Shown: piece after piece, positions 51,226-59,716 of the stretch
Position numbering within the stretch: position 1 is the stretch's first letter
Layout: every line of letters begins with the position of its first letter
Source: SZUA-430 sp040080835
GTDB taxonomy: Bacteria > Pseudomonadota > Alphaproteobacteria > Micropepsales > Micropepsaceae
Reading direction: 5' to 3'
Length of the DNA stretch: 64,000 nt
Assembly (NCBI GenBank): GCA_040080835.1
Contig: JBEBHP010000016.1
Coordinates: 42,051-106,050, forward strand
Translations under genes and position numbers: made by a program
The notes under the pieces: generated by a model
Told to the model about the DNA's origin: nothing
Database searches by the model: none
The model's input: the letters and a program-made list of their open reading frames with translations, nothing else

Positions 51226-51711
51226 GTCTCACATTCCTTGTGGCAAAGCATTTTTGCGCACTGGCGAAATGCCAATACGCGATGAAAAGCATGACAAACG
51301 TTTGAGAGAAAGTTTTCGAACCGAGTTTGCGGCAACGCACGTGTCAGGCGCCTCGTCGAAAATCTTGGGCTCGCACTTCACAACCGTGCAGCCGTCACTG
51401 CAGGAACATATGGGCGCTTTGGAGCGAAATTGCAACAAGAGGGTTGCGAGCCCCGTCCCTCGCCAGCCTGGGACGATTTCCAGTCGCGAAACCCTCGTGG
51501 CCAGACATGTCCAAGGAAAGCGCACTGGTCTGCGCTTTCGATCAGAAATGGAGTCGGGTTCCCAATCGTATTCTACCCACAGTAGACCGCATTCCCTGGG
51601 GCAGCCTGACGGCTGCAGGGGATGAAGTGACTCTGCAGCATGGCGGTCAGTGTGAGCGCACCCGCGTTTCCTCACACTGACCCCAAAATGTCCTCAAGCC
51701 GGTATCGATCT
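51226..51711. other. Non-coding region between csp and the YbjN-like gene
   Basis: 486 bases. ORFs exist on both strands but have no family resemblance or ribosome site. The region holds a degenerate family-P-like element (51590-51642) and a perfect 12-bp inverted repeat, GGTCAGTGTGAG / CTCACACTGACC, at 51645-51682. The right end of that hairpin may act as a transcription stop for the YbjN-like gene (minus strand ends 51712) or for a read-through transcript. The csp leader should lie at the left end. Confidence 0.5.
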
Positions 51712-52344
51712 TCAGCGCATGGTGTCCATATGGTGTGTCATGGCTCTGGCAAGCACGGGATCCAGCGAAATGCGGTTTGAGTTGTAGCGAGTATTCCCGA
51801 CCGCCTCCTGGGCCAGGAGATTGCGAAGCGGTGCGCGCAGGTATGACGTCGGGCCGTTCGGGCCCAGAGCGATGGTCACATTCGCGGCCTTGGCGTAGTC
51901 GGTCATCCTGACCATCAGTATGAGGGCGTTTTGCAGAATGTTGTCGGAGGTGACGCCGCCCTGGACATGCTGCTGAACCGAAATGATTCCGCTGTCTTCC
52001 TCATTCAGATAGAACTTTACATAGTCGAAGTCGCGATTGAATTGGTTGACGAAGCTTGCCGATGGCTTCTCTTTCAACACGGCGAAATAGGTAACCCCTT
52101 CACAGCGCGTACTGGTTCCGCAGTGCGTCAGGAACGCTGCGATGAGATGGTGTTTCCCTTTCGCGTACAGAAATTTGTCGCCTTTGCTGCTCGTGGCGCG
52201 TTCGACCTGCAGACCCGCTTGCAGCGCGGATTCGAGTTCTTCGTAGGTCACCCCGTCTTGATTGGGTGCGGCAGTGGCAGGCATGAATCCAGTCAACGCA
52301 ATCGTTGCCAGCACCGACAAGATAGTCCTCGTAAAGCTGTACAT
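51712..52344 (-). CDS. Exported YbjN-domain protein
   Basis: 210 residues. MYSFTRTILSVLATIALTGFMPATAA is a signal peptide. The mature part fits the YbjN (bacterial sensory-transduction regulator) fold: YEELESALQAGLQVE, CEGVTYFAVLKEKPSASFVNQFNRDFDYVKFYLNEE, GGVTSDNILQNALIL. Two Cys (HCGTSTRCEG) may pair. YbjN-fold proteins act as chaperone-like adaptors; the exported form is uncharacterised. GGGAG sits 6 bases before the ATG; an 88-codon upstream extension is not supported. Confidence 0.78.
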   Translation of the reverse strand: MYSFTRTILSVLATIALTGFMPATAAPNQDGVTYEELESALQAGLQVERATSSKGDKFLYAKGKHHLIAAFLTHCGTSTRCEGVTYFAVLKEKPSASFVNQFNRDFDYVKFYLNEEDSGIISVQQHVQGGVTSDNILQNALILMVRMTDYAKAANVTIALGPNGPTSYLRAPLRNLLAQEAVGNTRYNSNRISLDPVLARAMTHHMDTMR

Positions 52345-52656
52345 CTGTTCTCCCTTCAGAAGTTTCAAATTGAAAGTGTTACGCAAACTGCCGAGTGATT
52401 TAGGCCGGGAAACTCGTGTGCTCAAGATGGAAAAGAGGGTTTCCTGGCCACTGCATGATATTGAACCGGGATTTGCCGACTTGTGCGAGCGCGGCGGCCT
52501 TCGATGCAAGCGCTGGCGGGTGAGATCTGAACGTTGCGAATGCAGGGCAGCAGCCCTTGTCCAAGACTGAATTGGGGACACTAGGAAACTGCGATGGTTG
52601 GTGTGCATGTATCTGCAGCCAGTGCAGTCGCGGAATTTTGCGCTGACCCCAAAACT
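52345..52656. other. Non-coding stretch next to the small membrane protein
   Basis: 312 bases with no supportable gene. It contains the YbjN-like promoter region on its left, a GAATTGGGGACA motif (52569, inverse of TGTCCCC seen at 42381 and 49721) and GCGCTGACCCCAAAAC near 52640, a sequence that recurs at 51674. Confidence 0.45.
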
Positions 52657-52863
52657 TCAGGATTTCCTGCCAGGGCTGTTCAGGAGCTTGTTGAGCCAGA
52701 CGCTGGAAGCGACGCGGGCCATAACCACGGCAGCGGCGATGATTGGCAGGATCGGAATTTGAGGCGCCGGGAGGTCGAGGGACCAGCGCAACAGATCAAC
52801 AACGCCGAAGGCGGCGCCCACGGCAATCGATGAAATCACGATCTCCCGCAGCACACTTTGCAT
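52657..52863 (-). CDS. Small membrane protein (68 aa), tentative
   Basis: 68 residues. Two hydrophobic segments, EIVISSIAVGAAFGVVDLL and ILPIIAAAVVMARVASSVW, flank a polar turn RWSLDLPAPQIP. It looks like a two-helix inner-membrane protein with no recognised domain. The longer frame upstream runs into repeat Q copy 2, so the ATG at 52863 is likely. No strong ribosome site is seen. It may be real, but the case rests on hydrophobicity and codon use. Confidence 0.45.
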   Translation of the reverse strand: MQSVLREIVISSIAVGAAFGVVDLLRWSLDLPAPQIPILPIIAAAVVMARVASSVWLNKLLNSPGRKS

Positions 52864-53000
52864 CGCGTCAGTCTCCGATTTCTCAGCCGCCGCATCAGAA
52901 CGCGCGCTCGGATCAGCGTCAATGCACGTCTTCGTGTATCGCGGTCGGAGCAGTTGCGGAAACGTGCACCGATTCTGAAGCACCACGCGTTCCCGACGGC

Positions 53001-53145
53001 TCGTCATCCTGGACGCACTGCAGCGCGCAAGCGATGCAGCGCGGCCTGGATCCATGCGTGGTGAGAAATATCCGGAGAGGCCTCACCTCGAATGGGTCCC
53101 GCCTGCAAAGCGGCACTGCGCGCCGCATCGCAAGCAGGATGACGA
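53001..53145. repeat. Interspersed repeat family Q, copy 2
   Basis: About 145 bp with perfect 10-bp inverted ends TCGTCATCCT and AGGATGACGA. Body motifs CTGGACGCACTGCAGCGCG and CCTCACCTCG(A)ATGGGTCCCG match copy 1 at 20306-20448 in the same order, with divergence in between. Confidence 0.8.
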
Positions 53146-53179
53146 ATGTGGGGTGGGTTGTTACATCATGCGACAATAC

Positions 53180-53194
53180 GTTCGCATTATGTTC
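53180..53194 (+). promoter_or_regulatory. Possible LexA (SOS) box, no clear target
   Basis: GTTC, seven bases (GCATTAT), then GTTC matches the alphaproteobacterial LexA consensus GTTC-N7-GTTC. About one such match per 64 kb is expected by chance and no gene starts just downstream, so this may be coincidence. Confidence 0.2.
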
Positions 53195-53402
53195 TTTACT
53201 CTTGGATATCAGGCCGATATGGAAGAGCATCAGCACCACTCGGCAAATGGAGAATGAAACCGGAAGCAGGCCACATGAAATCCAGGCGTCTGTTGTTGAA
53301 AAAACACCCCCATTCTGTGTCTCACAATGTCACAATTTTTCGCAAAAGAGAGCCAAAAAACGTGAAACAGCCTTTGTCTCACCGCCTCGCAAAAACCGGA
53401 AC

Positions 53403-54116
53403 CTACATCAGCCCCAACTGCCTCAGGCTCGAATGCCCCTGGCGCCCGACGATCAGGTGGTCGTGAACCGCGATCTCAAGCGTGCGCGCGGCTTCCACGA
53501 TCAGCTTCGTCATCTCGATGTCGGCAGTGGAGGGCGAGGGATCGCCGCTCGGGTGATTGTGCACGAGAATGACGGCCGAGGCCTCAAGCTCCAGTGCCCG
53601 CTTCACCACCTCGCGCGGATAGACGGGCGCATGGTCGACCGTGCCTTCGCCCAGCACCTCGTCCTTGATCAGCTTGTTCTTGCGGTCGAGGAACAGCACG
53701 CGGAACTGCTCGGAGCCAAGCCCCTGCATGCGCCGCTGGCAATAGGCGACAACCGCGCTCCACGACGACAGCGCTTCACGCTGCACGACAGGCTGGCGTG
53801 CCGTGCGGGCAACAAAATGGCCGGTAATAGAGATGAAGTCCGCAGCCGTCTCGCCCACGCCGCTGACCTGCATCAGCCGCTCGCGCGAGGCCGAGAACAG
53901 CATCGCAAGGTCGCCCCCGAACTCCGCCAGCAGGCTCTTGGCAAGCGGCTTCATGTCCCGGCGCGGCACGATCATGCAGAGCGCGAGTTCCAGCAGTTCA
54001 TAGTCGGGCAGCGCATCGGCACCAGCCGAACGGAATCGTTCACGCAGGCGCTCGCGATGTCCCAGTCTGTGATCGATGGGCTCTGAAGCGACGTCTGCCA
54101 GTTCACGCTTTGCCAT
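53403..54116 (-). CDS. radC: RadC/JAB-domain DNA repair-associated protein
   Basis: 237 residues of the RadC (MPN/JAB1) family. N-terminal helix-hairpin-helix-like part (ADALPDYELLELALCMIVPRRDMKPLA, then VSGVGETAADF) and C-terminal metal motif HNHPSGDPSPSTAD (JAMM). RadC was named for DNA repair, but its true role remains debated. The start at 54116 is chosen over an upstream ATG because the family begins near MAKREL; it overlaps the end of map by 14 bases, so the two are likely coupled. Confidence 0.93.
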   Translation of the reverse strand: MAKRELADVASEPIDHRLGHRERLRERFRSAGADALPDYELLELALCMIVPRRDMKPLAKSLLAEFGGDLAMLFSASRERLMQVSGVGETAADFISITGHFVARTARQPVVQREALSSWSAVVAYCQRRMQGLGSEQFRVLFLDRKNKLIKDEVLGEGTVDHAPVYPREVVKRALELEASAVILVHNHPSGDPSPSTADIEMTKLIVEAARTLEIAVHDHLIVGRQGHSSLRQLGLM

Positions 54117-54933
54117 AGGGAGGTTTGTGCAAACCCTTGGGGGAGGCCGTAAAGATCTCGACACCCGTCGAGGTCACACCGACACTGTGTTCAAATTGCG
54201 CCGAAAGCGACCTGTCTTTTGTAACAGCGGTCCACCCGTCATTCTTGAGCTTCACCTGCCATTTGCCCGCATTGATCATGGGTTCGACGGTGAAGATCAT
54301 GCCCTCGCGGAAGACAAGGCCCGTGCCAGCCTGTCCATAATGCAGGATGTTTGGCGCGTCATGGAATACCTGCCCCAGGCCGTGGCCGCAGAAGTCCCGC
54401 ACTACCGAATAGGAATGAGCCTCCGCATAGGCCTGGATCGCACGACCCAGGTCGCCCGTCTTGGCGCCAGGTCTGACAAGCGAGATGCCCTGCATCATCG
54501 CCTCGTACGTCACGTCGACAAGACGGCGCGCCTTGAGCGGCACGTCGCCAACGAGATACATGCGGCTCGTGTCGCCATGCCAGCCATCAACAATCGGCGT
54601 CACGTCGATGTTCAATATGTCCCCGTCGCGCAGCTCGCGGTCCGATGGCATGCCATGGCAGACGACCTCGTTGATCGAGATACAGCTCGAGTAGCGGTAC
54701 CCGCGATAGAAGATCGTGGCAGGCACGGCGCCATGGTCGAGCACGAAGTCATGTGCAAGGCGGTCGATCTCCGACGTCAGAATGCCGGGCTTCACGGCTT
54801 CGGTCAGCATGTCAAGGCACGCCGCCGCCAGCTGTCCAGCCTTGCGCATGCCTTCAAAGGCTTCAGGCCCATGCAGCTTCACCGCGCCGGTGGCGCGTGT
54901 GAGCGTGGTCTTTTGTGCTTCTACATAGCTCAT
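54103..54933 (-). CDS. map: Methionine aminopeptidase type I
   Basis: 276 residues, removing N-terminal Met from nascent proteins. Family motifs: EAFEGMRKAGQLAAACLD, HDFVLDHGAVPATIFYRGY, SCISINEVVCHGMPSD, the metal ligand Asp pair in DILNIDVTPIVDGWHGDTSRMY, and FCGHGLGQVFHD (metal His). Length is a little over E. coli Map (264) owing to an N-terminal extension. Map precedes radC with a 14-base overlap, an arrangement found in Alphaproteobacteria. Confidence 0.96.
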   Translation of the reverse strand: MSYVEAQKTTLTRATGAVKLHGPEAFEGMRKAGQLAAACLDMLTEAVKPGILTSEIDRLAHDFVLDHGAVPATIFYRGYRYSSCISINEVVCHGMPSDRELRDGDILNIDVTPIVDGWHGDTSRMYLVGDVPLKARRLVDVTYEAMMQGISLVRPGAKTGDLGRAIQAYAEAHSYSVVRDFCGHGLGQVFHDAPNILHYGQAGTGLVFREGMIFTVEPMINAGKWQVKLKNDGWTAVTKDRSLSAQFEHSVGVTSTGVEIFTASPKGLHKPPYGKA

Positions 54934-55062
54934 CGGTGTTCGCTTGCTTGCCGCTACCGTCTATACGGCCATAAACCCCAATTCTAGTCAAACTTGCCTA
55001 ATAGCCTGTTGAGCAATTACACCTGCCCTGCGCGGAAATCAGACCCAGAGACGAATAGACAA

Positions 55063-55938
55063 GTGAGCAACTACGCAAAGCCAGGCCTTTCCTTCTTCAA
55101 CGCCTCCGAGGCCCGGATTGCGTATTTCGAATGGGGAGAGCGGGGCGCGCCGCCGATATTCCTGATCCACGCAACAGGCTTCCATGCACGATGCTGGGAC
55201 CAGACCGTCGCCAGCCTGCCGGCCGGGTTTCATATCATTGCCGTGGACCAGCGCGGCCACGGCCGCAGCGAAAAACGCGGACCGATTACAAGCTGGCTGG
55301 ATCCGGCGCGGGACGTCATCGAGCTGATCCATCACCTGCAGCTCGCACCGGCGATCGGCGTGGGTCACTCCAAGGGCGGGCACATACTGGTCCAGGCTGC
55401 AGCCGCCTTGCCGGATGCGTTCAAGAGACTGCTGCTCATCGATCCGGTGATCATGGCGCCGGAAGTATACGACGCCATTGCGGTTTGGCCCGAAGGTGTC
55501 GAGCATCCGGTCGCGCGCCGCCGCAACAGCTGGGCAAGCTGGGAAGCGATGTACGAAGCCTTCAGGGACCGGAAACCCTATTCGCTCTGGCAACCACAGG
55601 TTCTGAGCGACTATTGCCAGTACGGCGTCATGCCGAAGGCTGACGGCTCCGGCGTCGAACTCGCATGCCCGCCCGAAATCGAAGCGTCCATCTACAAGGC
55701 AGCAAGCGGCAACAACATCTACAACCTCATTCCGTCGATCAGGATTCCCGTGACGGTCATGCGTGCAAAGCAGCGCGAGCCCGGTCCACGGGATCACACT
55801 GACTTCTCGGCGTCACCGACCTGGGACAGGCTGGCTGGTCAGTTTGCGCAAGGCAGCGACGTGTTTCTGCCCGAGCTCACACACTTTATCCCGATGCAGA
55901 AACCGGCGCTGATTGCAAACTACATCGTTGGTGCATAA
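55063..55938 (+). CDS. Alpha/beta hydrolase
   Basis: 291 residues from a GTG start. Oxyanion region LIHATGFHARCWDQ, strand turn DQRGHGRSEK, nucleophile Ser in GVGHSKGGHIL, and catalytic His in ELTHFIPMQKP. The acid is not obvious: the usual D after the seventh strand is replaced by TVMRAKQREPGPRDH. No signal peptide. The start is uncertain: a TTG 23 codons upstream exists, but GTG at 55063 better matches the family start (YAKPGLSFFNASEARIAYFEWG). The substrate is unknown. Confidence 0.78.
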   Translation: MSNYAKPGLSFFNASEARIAYFEWGERGAPPIFLIHATGFHARCWDQTVASLPAGFHIIAVDQRGHGRSEKRGPITSWLDPARDVIELIHHLQLAPAIGVGHSKGGHILVQAAAALPDAFKRLLLIDPVIMAPEVYDAIAVWPEGVEHPVARRRNSWASWEAMYEAFRDRKPYSLWQPQVLSDYCQYGVMPKADGSGVELACPPEIEASIYKAASGNNIYNLIPSIRIPVTVMRAKQREPGPRDHTDFSASPTWDRLAGQFAQGSDVFLPELTHFIPMQKPALIANYIVGA

Positions 55939-55960
55939 GGTTGCACTCAGGGAGAGCCAC

Positions 55961-56671
55961 ATGAAGAAACTGATAGCCTGCGCGTTCATCGCGCTCGCAG
56001 CCTGTTCGCCGTCGGACAATACGACCGCCAAGTCCGAACCCGCGAAGACCGAGCCCGTCGCTGCTGCGCCGCCAACGCCAGTTGCAACCGAAGCACCTGC
56101 GGGCGCCTACAAGCTGGACAAGATGCACGCAAGCCTTCTGTTCCGCGTGAACCACATTGGCTTTTCAAACTACACTGCACAGTTTACGGACTTCGATGCC
56201 CAGTTGCAGATCGACCCGAAGAACCCGTCCGCTTCGAGCCTCACGGCGACAGTGAATGCCGCGTCGCTCCTGTTGTCCTCGCCACCCAAGGGCTTCCTCG
56301 AATCCCTGCTTGGCAAGGACTGGCTGGATGTTGGCAAGTTCAGCCAGATCACGTTCAAGTCGACCAGCGTCGAGCTCACGGGCACTGACACCGCGCGCGT
56401 GACAGGAGACTTCATGCTCCACGGCGTGACTGCGCCTCTCACGCTCGATGTTAAGTTCAACGGCGGCTATGCGGGCCACCCGATGGATCCGAACGCGCGC
56501 ATTGGATTCTCGGCGCATGGATCGCTGAAGCGCTCGGCTTTCGGCATCGCCTACGGCATTCCGGCGCCCGGCACGACGATGGGTGTCAGCGACAATGTGG
56601 ATGTGATCATCGAGGTTGAATTCAGCGGCCCGCCCTTGGCCACCGCCAATCCACAGCCGGCACCCAAATAG
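55961..56671 (+). CDS. YceI-family lipoprotein
   Basis: 236 residues. MKKLIACAFIALAAC is a lipoprotein signal (lipobox LAAC, Cys15), followed by a Pro/Ala/Glu linker. The YceI lipocalin-like barrel follows: YKLDKMHASLLFRVNHIGFSNYTAQF, DVGKFSQITFKST, and VTGDFMLHGVTAPLTLDVKFN. YceI proteins bind isoprenoid lipids in the periplasm or outer membrane. GGGAG lies just upstream of the ATG. It follows the alpha/beta hydrolase gene by 22 bases and may be co-transcribed. Confidence 0.9.
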   Translation: MKKLIACAFIALAACSPSDNTTAKSEPAKTEPVAAAPPTPVATEAPAGAYKLDKMHASLLFRVNHIGFSNYTAQFTDFDAQLQIDPKNPSASSLTATVNAASLLLSSPPKGFLESLLGKDWLDVGKFSQITFKSTSVELTGTDTARVTGDFMLHGVTAPLTLDVKFNGGYAGHPMDPNARIGFSAHGSLKRSAFGIAYGIPAPGTTMGVSDNVDVIIEVEFSGPPLATANPQPAPK

Positions 56672-56697
56672 TGACGGGGCTGTCTGGTTCGACCCGT

Positions 56698-57159
56698 TTA
56701 CTTCGGTTTGACAGCGACGAAGGCGTCGACGCCCCACGATGAAGGATTGAGCGGGGGCGTCTCTGCAAAGCATCCACCAAACATGACCTGCACCTTGATG
56801 GTGGCCTTGTGCGTACCCGGTGAGAGCTTGTCGCTGAGCTTGACGATCTCGCTCTTGCCCGCCTTGAGCACCGACGTCGTGGCCACCTTCTTGCCGTCCA
56901 GTTCCACATCAAATCGTACAGGGGCGCATTGTGTCAGAGGTACGGTGAGCCGGACAACCCAGTTTTGTGCTGGCGCCGTGACGTTGAAATCGTAGGTGAA
57001 GCCATTGCCGCACTGGACGCCTTTGCCAGCCACCCGTGTCGGCGTGCCGCAGGCACCCCAGCGCACCGAAGCCTGTGAAGACGTCGTCGCTGTCGCCGTC
57101 AGCAGTAGTGCGAACACAATCGCGCCAATCGGAACGGTCTTCACCAGAATGTGCGTCAC
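56698..57159 (-). CDS. Small secreted protein of unknown function (153 aa)
   Basis: 153 residues. MTHILVKTVPIGAIVFALLLTATATTSSQA is a signal peptide. The mature part is beta-rich with four Cys (WGACGTP, VQCGNGF, LTQCAPV, FGGCFAE) and appears immunoglobulin- or carbohydrate-binding-like: GFTYDFNVTAPAQNWVVRLTVPL and SPGTHKATIKVQV. I do not recognise a family. It is convergent with the YceI gene (27 bases between stops). No operon partner. Confidence 0.68.
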   Translation of the reverse strand: MTHILVKTVPIGAIVFALLLTATATTSSQASVRWGACGTPTRVAGKGVQCGNGFTYDFNVTAPAQNWVVRLTVPLTQCAPVRFDVELDGKKVATTSVLKAGKSEIVKLSDKLSPGTHKATIKVQVMFGGCFAETPPLNPSSWGVDAFVAVKPK

Positions 57160-57220
57160 GCAGCCACCTCATCACTCTTGAACAGGAAGGGTACAGTACC
57201 TTGATACAGATCCGACAAGC

Positions 57221-57499
57221 CACAATTATGGCAACCCGATTTCCGTCTGGGAATCCCGCAGGAAGGCGGAGTTCAACCGCGCGGGCATGCACCTCATGTT
57301 GTTCGGCATCAGGAAACCGCTCGAGCTCGAGGAAATGTTCAGGGTCCCGCTGCATTTCAAGGGCAGGGCAGACATCGATGTAGATGCCTATGTCGAGAAC
57401 ATGGTGCCGCCCGAACATCATAAGCTACAACCACTTCGCATCCGCTACAGATTAACCAGACCGGGCATTTTTGCTGAATTCATCGGGCTTCATGTGTAA
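57221..57499 (+). pseudogene. Remnant of a PCu(A)C-type copper chaperone
   Basis: The frame reads AGMHLMLFGIRKPLELEEMF and then VPLHFKGRADIDVDAYVENM, matching the C-terminal part of PCu(A)C periplasmic copper chaperones, whose pattern is GG(L/M)H(L/I)ML(F/M)G and a following VPLTL-type strand. The N-terminal signal and first copper ligands are absent; upstream the frame reads unrelated sequence with no start or ribosome site. It is likely a decayed fragment. If functional it would have to be an unusual short form. Confidence 0.5.
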
Positions 57500-57533
57500 A
57501 TTCAAGTGAGTCGACCGAGGCGATAGAATTACT

Positions 57534-57974
57534 ATGATGTCCCAGAAGGCCCGTTACGCTCTCCGCGCTATGCTTCATCTGGCCGAGCACGTCAGGCAAG
57601 AACACTCGCTGCAAATCGCAGACATCGCTGAGAGCGCAAACGTCCCCCGCAAGTTTCTCGAACAGATATTGCTCGAACTCAAGCGCCGAGGCCTGGTGCA
57701 CAGTGTTCGAGGACGCAATGGTGGCTACAATCTGGGACGCTCGCCGAAGGAAATCAGCTTTGCCGAGATCATCCGCGTGATCGACGGGCCGCTGGCACTC
57801 AGCCCTTGCGCAAGCCGCACCGCCTATCGAAAATGCGAAGACTGCTTCGACGAAACCACCTGCGCGATTCGTCGGTCACTCATCGATGTGCGTAACGCAA
57901 CGGCCAAAATTCTCGAGCAGCACTCACTGGCTGATGCCATCGCCGACAAGCGGAAAATCAAGCCAGCCGCCTGA
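57534..57974 (+). CDS. Rrf2-family transcriptional regulator with four Cys
   Basis: 146 residues. A winged helix (MMSQKARYALRAMLHLAEHV, IADIAESANVPRKFLEQILLELKRRGLV, VRGRNGGYNLGRSP) is followed by a cluster Cys92, Cys101, Cys104 and Cys110. In IscR, NsrR and RsrR such cysteines hold an Fe-S cluster. In other bacteria Rrf2 proteins (CymR-like) control sulfur-assimilation genes, and here the sulfate porin and ABC genes follow on the same strand. Regulation of that locus is a reasonable inference. Confidence 0.9.
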   Translation: MMSQKARYALRAMLHLAEHVRQEHSLQIADIAESANVPRKFLEQILLELKRRGLVHSVRGRNGGYNLGRSPKEISFAEIIRVIDGPLALSPCASRTAYRKCEDCFDETTCAIRRSLIDVRNATAKILEQHSLADAIADKRKIKPAA

Positions 57975-58048
57975 CCGAAAATCTCGGACAGGCGTTGCGT
58001 GGAAGGCACGCGAACGCGCGCCAGTGTTCTTAATGCTCTAAATCTATA

Positions 58049-58070
58049 TTGACATGATAGACATTATCGG
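58049..58070 (+). promoter_or_regulatory. Possible operator/promoter of the sulfate locus
   Basis: Upstream of the porin a TTGACA hexamer (58049) is embedded in GACAT-GATA-GACAT, a direct repeat that could be a regulator site, for example for the adjacent Rrf2 protein. No convincing -10 hexamer is at the standard spacing. Confidence 0.3.
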
Positions 58071-58136
58071 GAAACTGCCCGTCAGGACGATCCGCAATCG
58101 TACATGATGGTCGCGGAGGGCGAGGTGGAGGCTGAA

Positions 58137-59687
58137 ATGCGAAGGTTCAGGATTCGGGAATTCGTCATGGCTGCAAGCATTGTGGCGCTGGTCCCGGCCT
58201 TTCCGGCCCACGCTGAAGACAAGCAGAGCCTGAAGGAACAAATCGATGCGTTGAAGAAAATCGTGGCCGAGCAGCAGGCGCAACTCGATGCGCTCGCCTC
58301 GCAGGTTCAGGATACAAAGGTATCAACCGTCAACCAGTTCGCGGACGAGCGTCGCATTCGCGCCGAAAGCCCGCAACTGACGCTCAAGGACAACCGCCCG
58401 ACATTTACATCGGGTGATGGCAGGAACTCGATCTCTCTTCGTGGGCGCGCGTCGCTGGACGTCGCATCCTATGACCAGGGTAGGTCGGGCCCGTCCGCCA
58501 CCGACTTCCGCCGTGGCTCATTCGGCGATGCAACGGAAGCCTCCAGGGCGCGCGACCTGAATGACGGCACAAACTTCAGGCGGGCCCAGCTCGGCTTGGA
58601 AGGCAAGTTGCTGAACGACTGGACCTATAGCCTGATTTATGAATTTGGGGGTAGTGGACAGGAAGACGGTGGCCGCATCCAGGATCTCTACCTGCAGTAC
58701 AACGGCATTGAAGGCTTGCGTCTTCGCGCGGGCGCGTTCGGTCCATCCGTCGGATATGACGACTCGACTTCAAATGCAGACTCGCTGTTCCTGGAGCGCG
58801 CATCGCCATCAGAGTTGCAGCGCCAGATCGCCGGTGGCGAGGGTCGGACCGGCATTGCAGCCTACGCTAATGGTGAAGAGTGGTTTGCATCTCTCGCCGT
58901 GACCGGCGCGCCGATTGCCACGCAAAGCTTTGACGAGCAGCTGGCACTTGTTGGCCGCGTTGCATACCAGATCGTGAAGTCTCCTGACTTCAACGTACAT
59001 ATTGGAGCAAATGCTACATACCTCTTGCAGGCCCCAGACCAGGGTCCCGATTTGGCCGCCCGCTATCAGTTGCGTCTGCGTGACCGACCAGAAATTCGCG
59101 TCGATTCAACTCGTCTGATCGATACCGGCAACATCAACACAGACACGCTGTTCGCGCCGGGATTCGAATTGGCAGCAACGGCGGGCAGCCTTTACGTGCA
59201 CGGCGAATATTTCCTGTACCAGTTCGAGCGTGCACAACTTCCCGGCCCCGCGCTTTCGGATCCGGACTTCAGTGGTTGGTACGTTCAGGCAGCTTATGCA
59301 CTCACGGGTGAGAAGCGCGCGTGGAATGCAACCAATGGTGTCTTCGCCGGCCTCAAACCTGATTCACCGCTTTCGCCGGTCGGCGATGGATGGGGTGCAC
59401 TCGAACTTGCCTTGCGCTATAGTGTGGCAGACCTGAATTATGGTGAAAACCTTTTGCCGGCCGCCGGTGGAATTCGCGGTGGGGAACAAAAGGCATGGAC
59501 TGCGGGTTTGAACTGGTACGTGAACAACAACATTCGGTTCCTGTTGGATTACCAGTGGGTCAACGTTGACAGGCTGAGCACAGGCGCGGCCAACGCCTAC
59601 GGCACGGGAGTGTTCGTCCCGCCAGCCGGATCGCAGATCGGTCAGGACGTGCAGATCGTTTCCGTCCGCACCCAGTTCACATTTTAA
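58137..59687 (+). CDS. OprO/OprP-type (phosphate-selective) porin
   Basis: 516 residues. A signal peptide (FVMAASIVALVPAFPAHA) precedes a coiled-coil region (QSLKEQIDALKKIVAEQQAQLDALASQV), then a 16-stranded-type barrel with GRNSISLRGRASLDVASYDQ, FRRAQLGLEGKL and LLDYQWVNVDRLS. It ends TQFTF, a typical outer-membrane C-terminal Phe. The family was named for phosphate porins, but this gene is next to sulfate uptake genes, so an anion or sulfate role is plausible. GGAGG is 5 bases before the ATG. Confidence 0.88.
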   Translation: MRRFRIREFVMAASIVALVPAFPAHAEDKQSLKEQIDALKKIVAEQQAQLDALASQVQDTKVSTVNQFADERRIRAESPQLTLKDNRPTFTSGDGRNSISLRGRASLDVASYDQGRSGPSATDFRRGSFGDATEASRARDLNDGTNFRRAQLGLEGKLLNDWTYSLIYEFGGSGQEDGGRIQDLYLQYNGIEGLRLRAGAFGPSVGYDDSTSNADSLFLERASPSELQRQIAGGEGRTGIAAYANGEEWFASLAVTGAPIATQSFDEQLALVGRVAYQIVKSPDFNVHIGANATYLLQAPDQGPDLAARYQLRLRDRPEIRVDSTRLIDTGNINTDTLFAPGFELAATAGSLYVHGEYFLYQFERAQLPGPALSDPDFSGWYVQAAYALTGEKRAWNATNGVFAGLKPDSPLSPVGDGWGALELALRYSVADLNYGENLLPAAGGIRGGEQKAWTAGLNWYVNNNIRFLLDYQWVNVDRLSTGAANAYGTGVFVPPAGSQIGQDVQIVSVRTQFTF

Positions 59688-59716
59688 TTCTTGGATACGA
59701 ATAGGAGTTGGCAACC

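Larger units (their letters stand above)
52864..53402. other. Non-coding region holding repeat Q copy 2
   Basis: 539 bases between the small membrane gene and the radC 3' end. It holds repeat Q copy 2 (53001-53145), a GTTC-N7-GTTC site at 53180-53194, and an AT-rich stretch 53290-53380. The ORFs that cross it are too short or read into radC antisense. I find no gene. Confidence 0.5.

Noticed and set aside
51229..51675. A 148-codon minus-strand frame upstream of csp
   Set aside because: It runs through a degenerate repeat and inverted repeat, has no ribosome site, and its product has no domain character.
52743..54086. A 447-codon plus-strand frame across repeat Q and radC
   Set aside because: It crosses a non-coding repeat and is antisense to radC. 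No motif seen.
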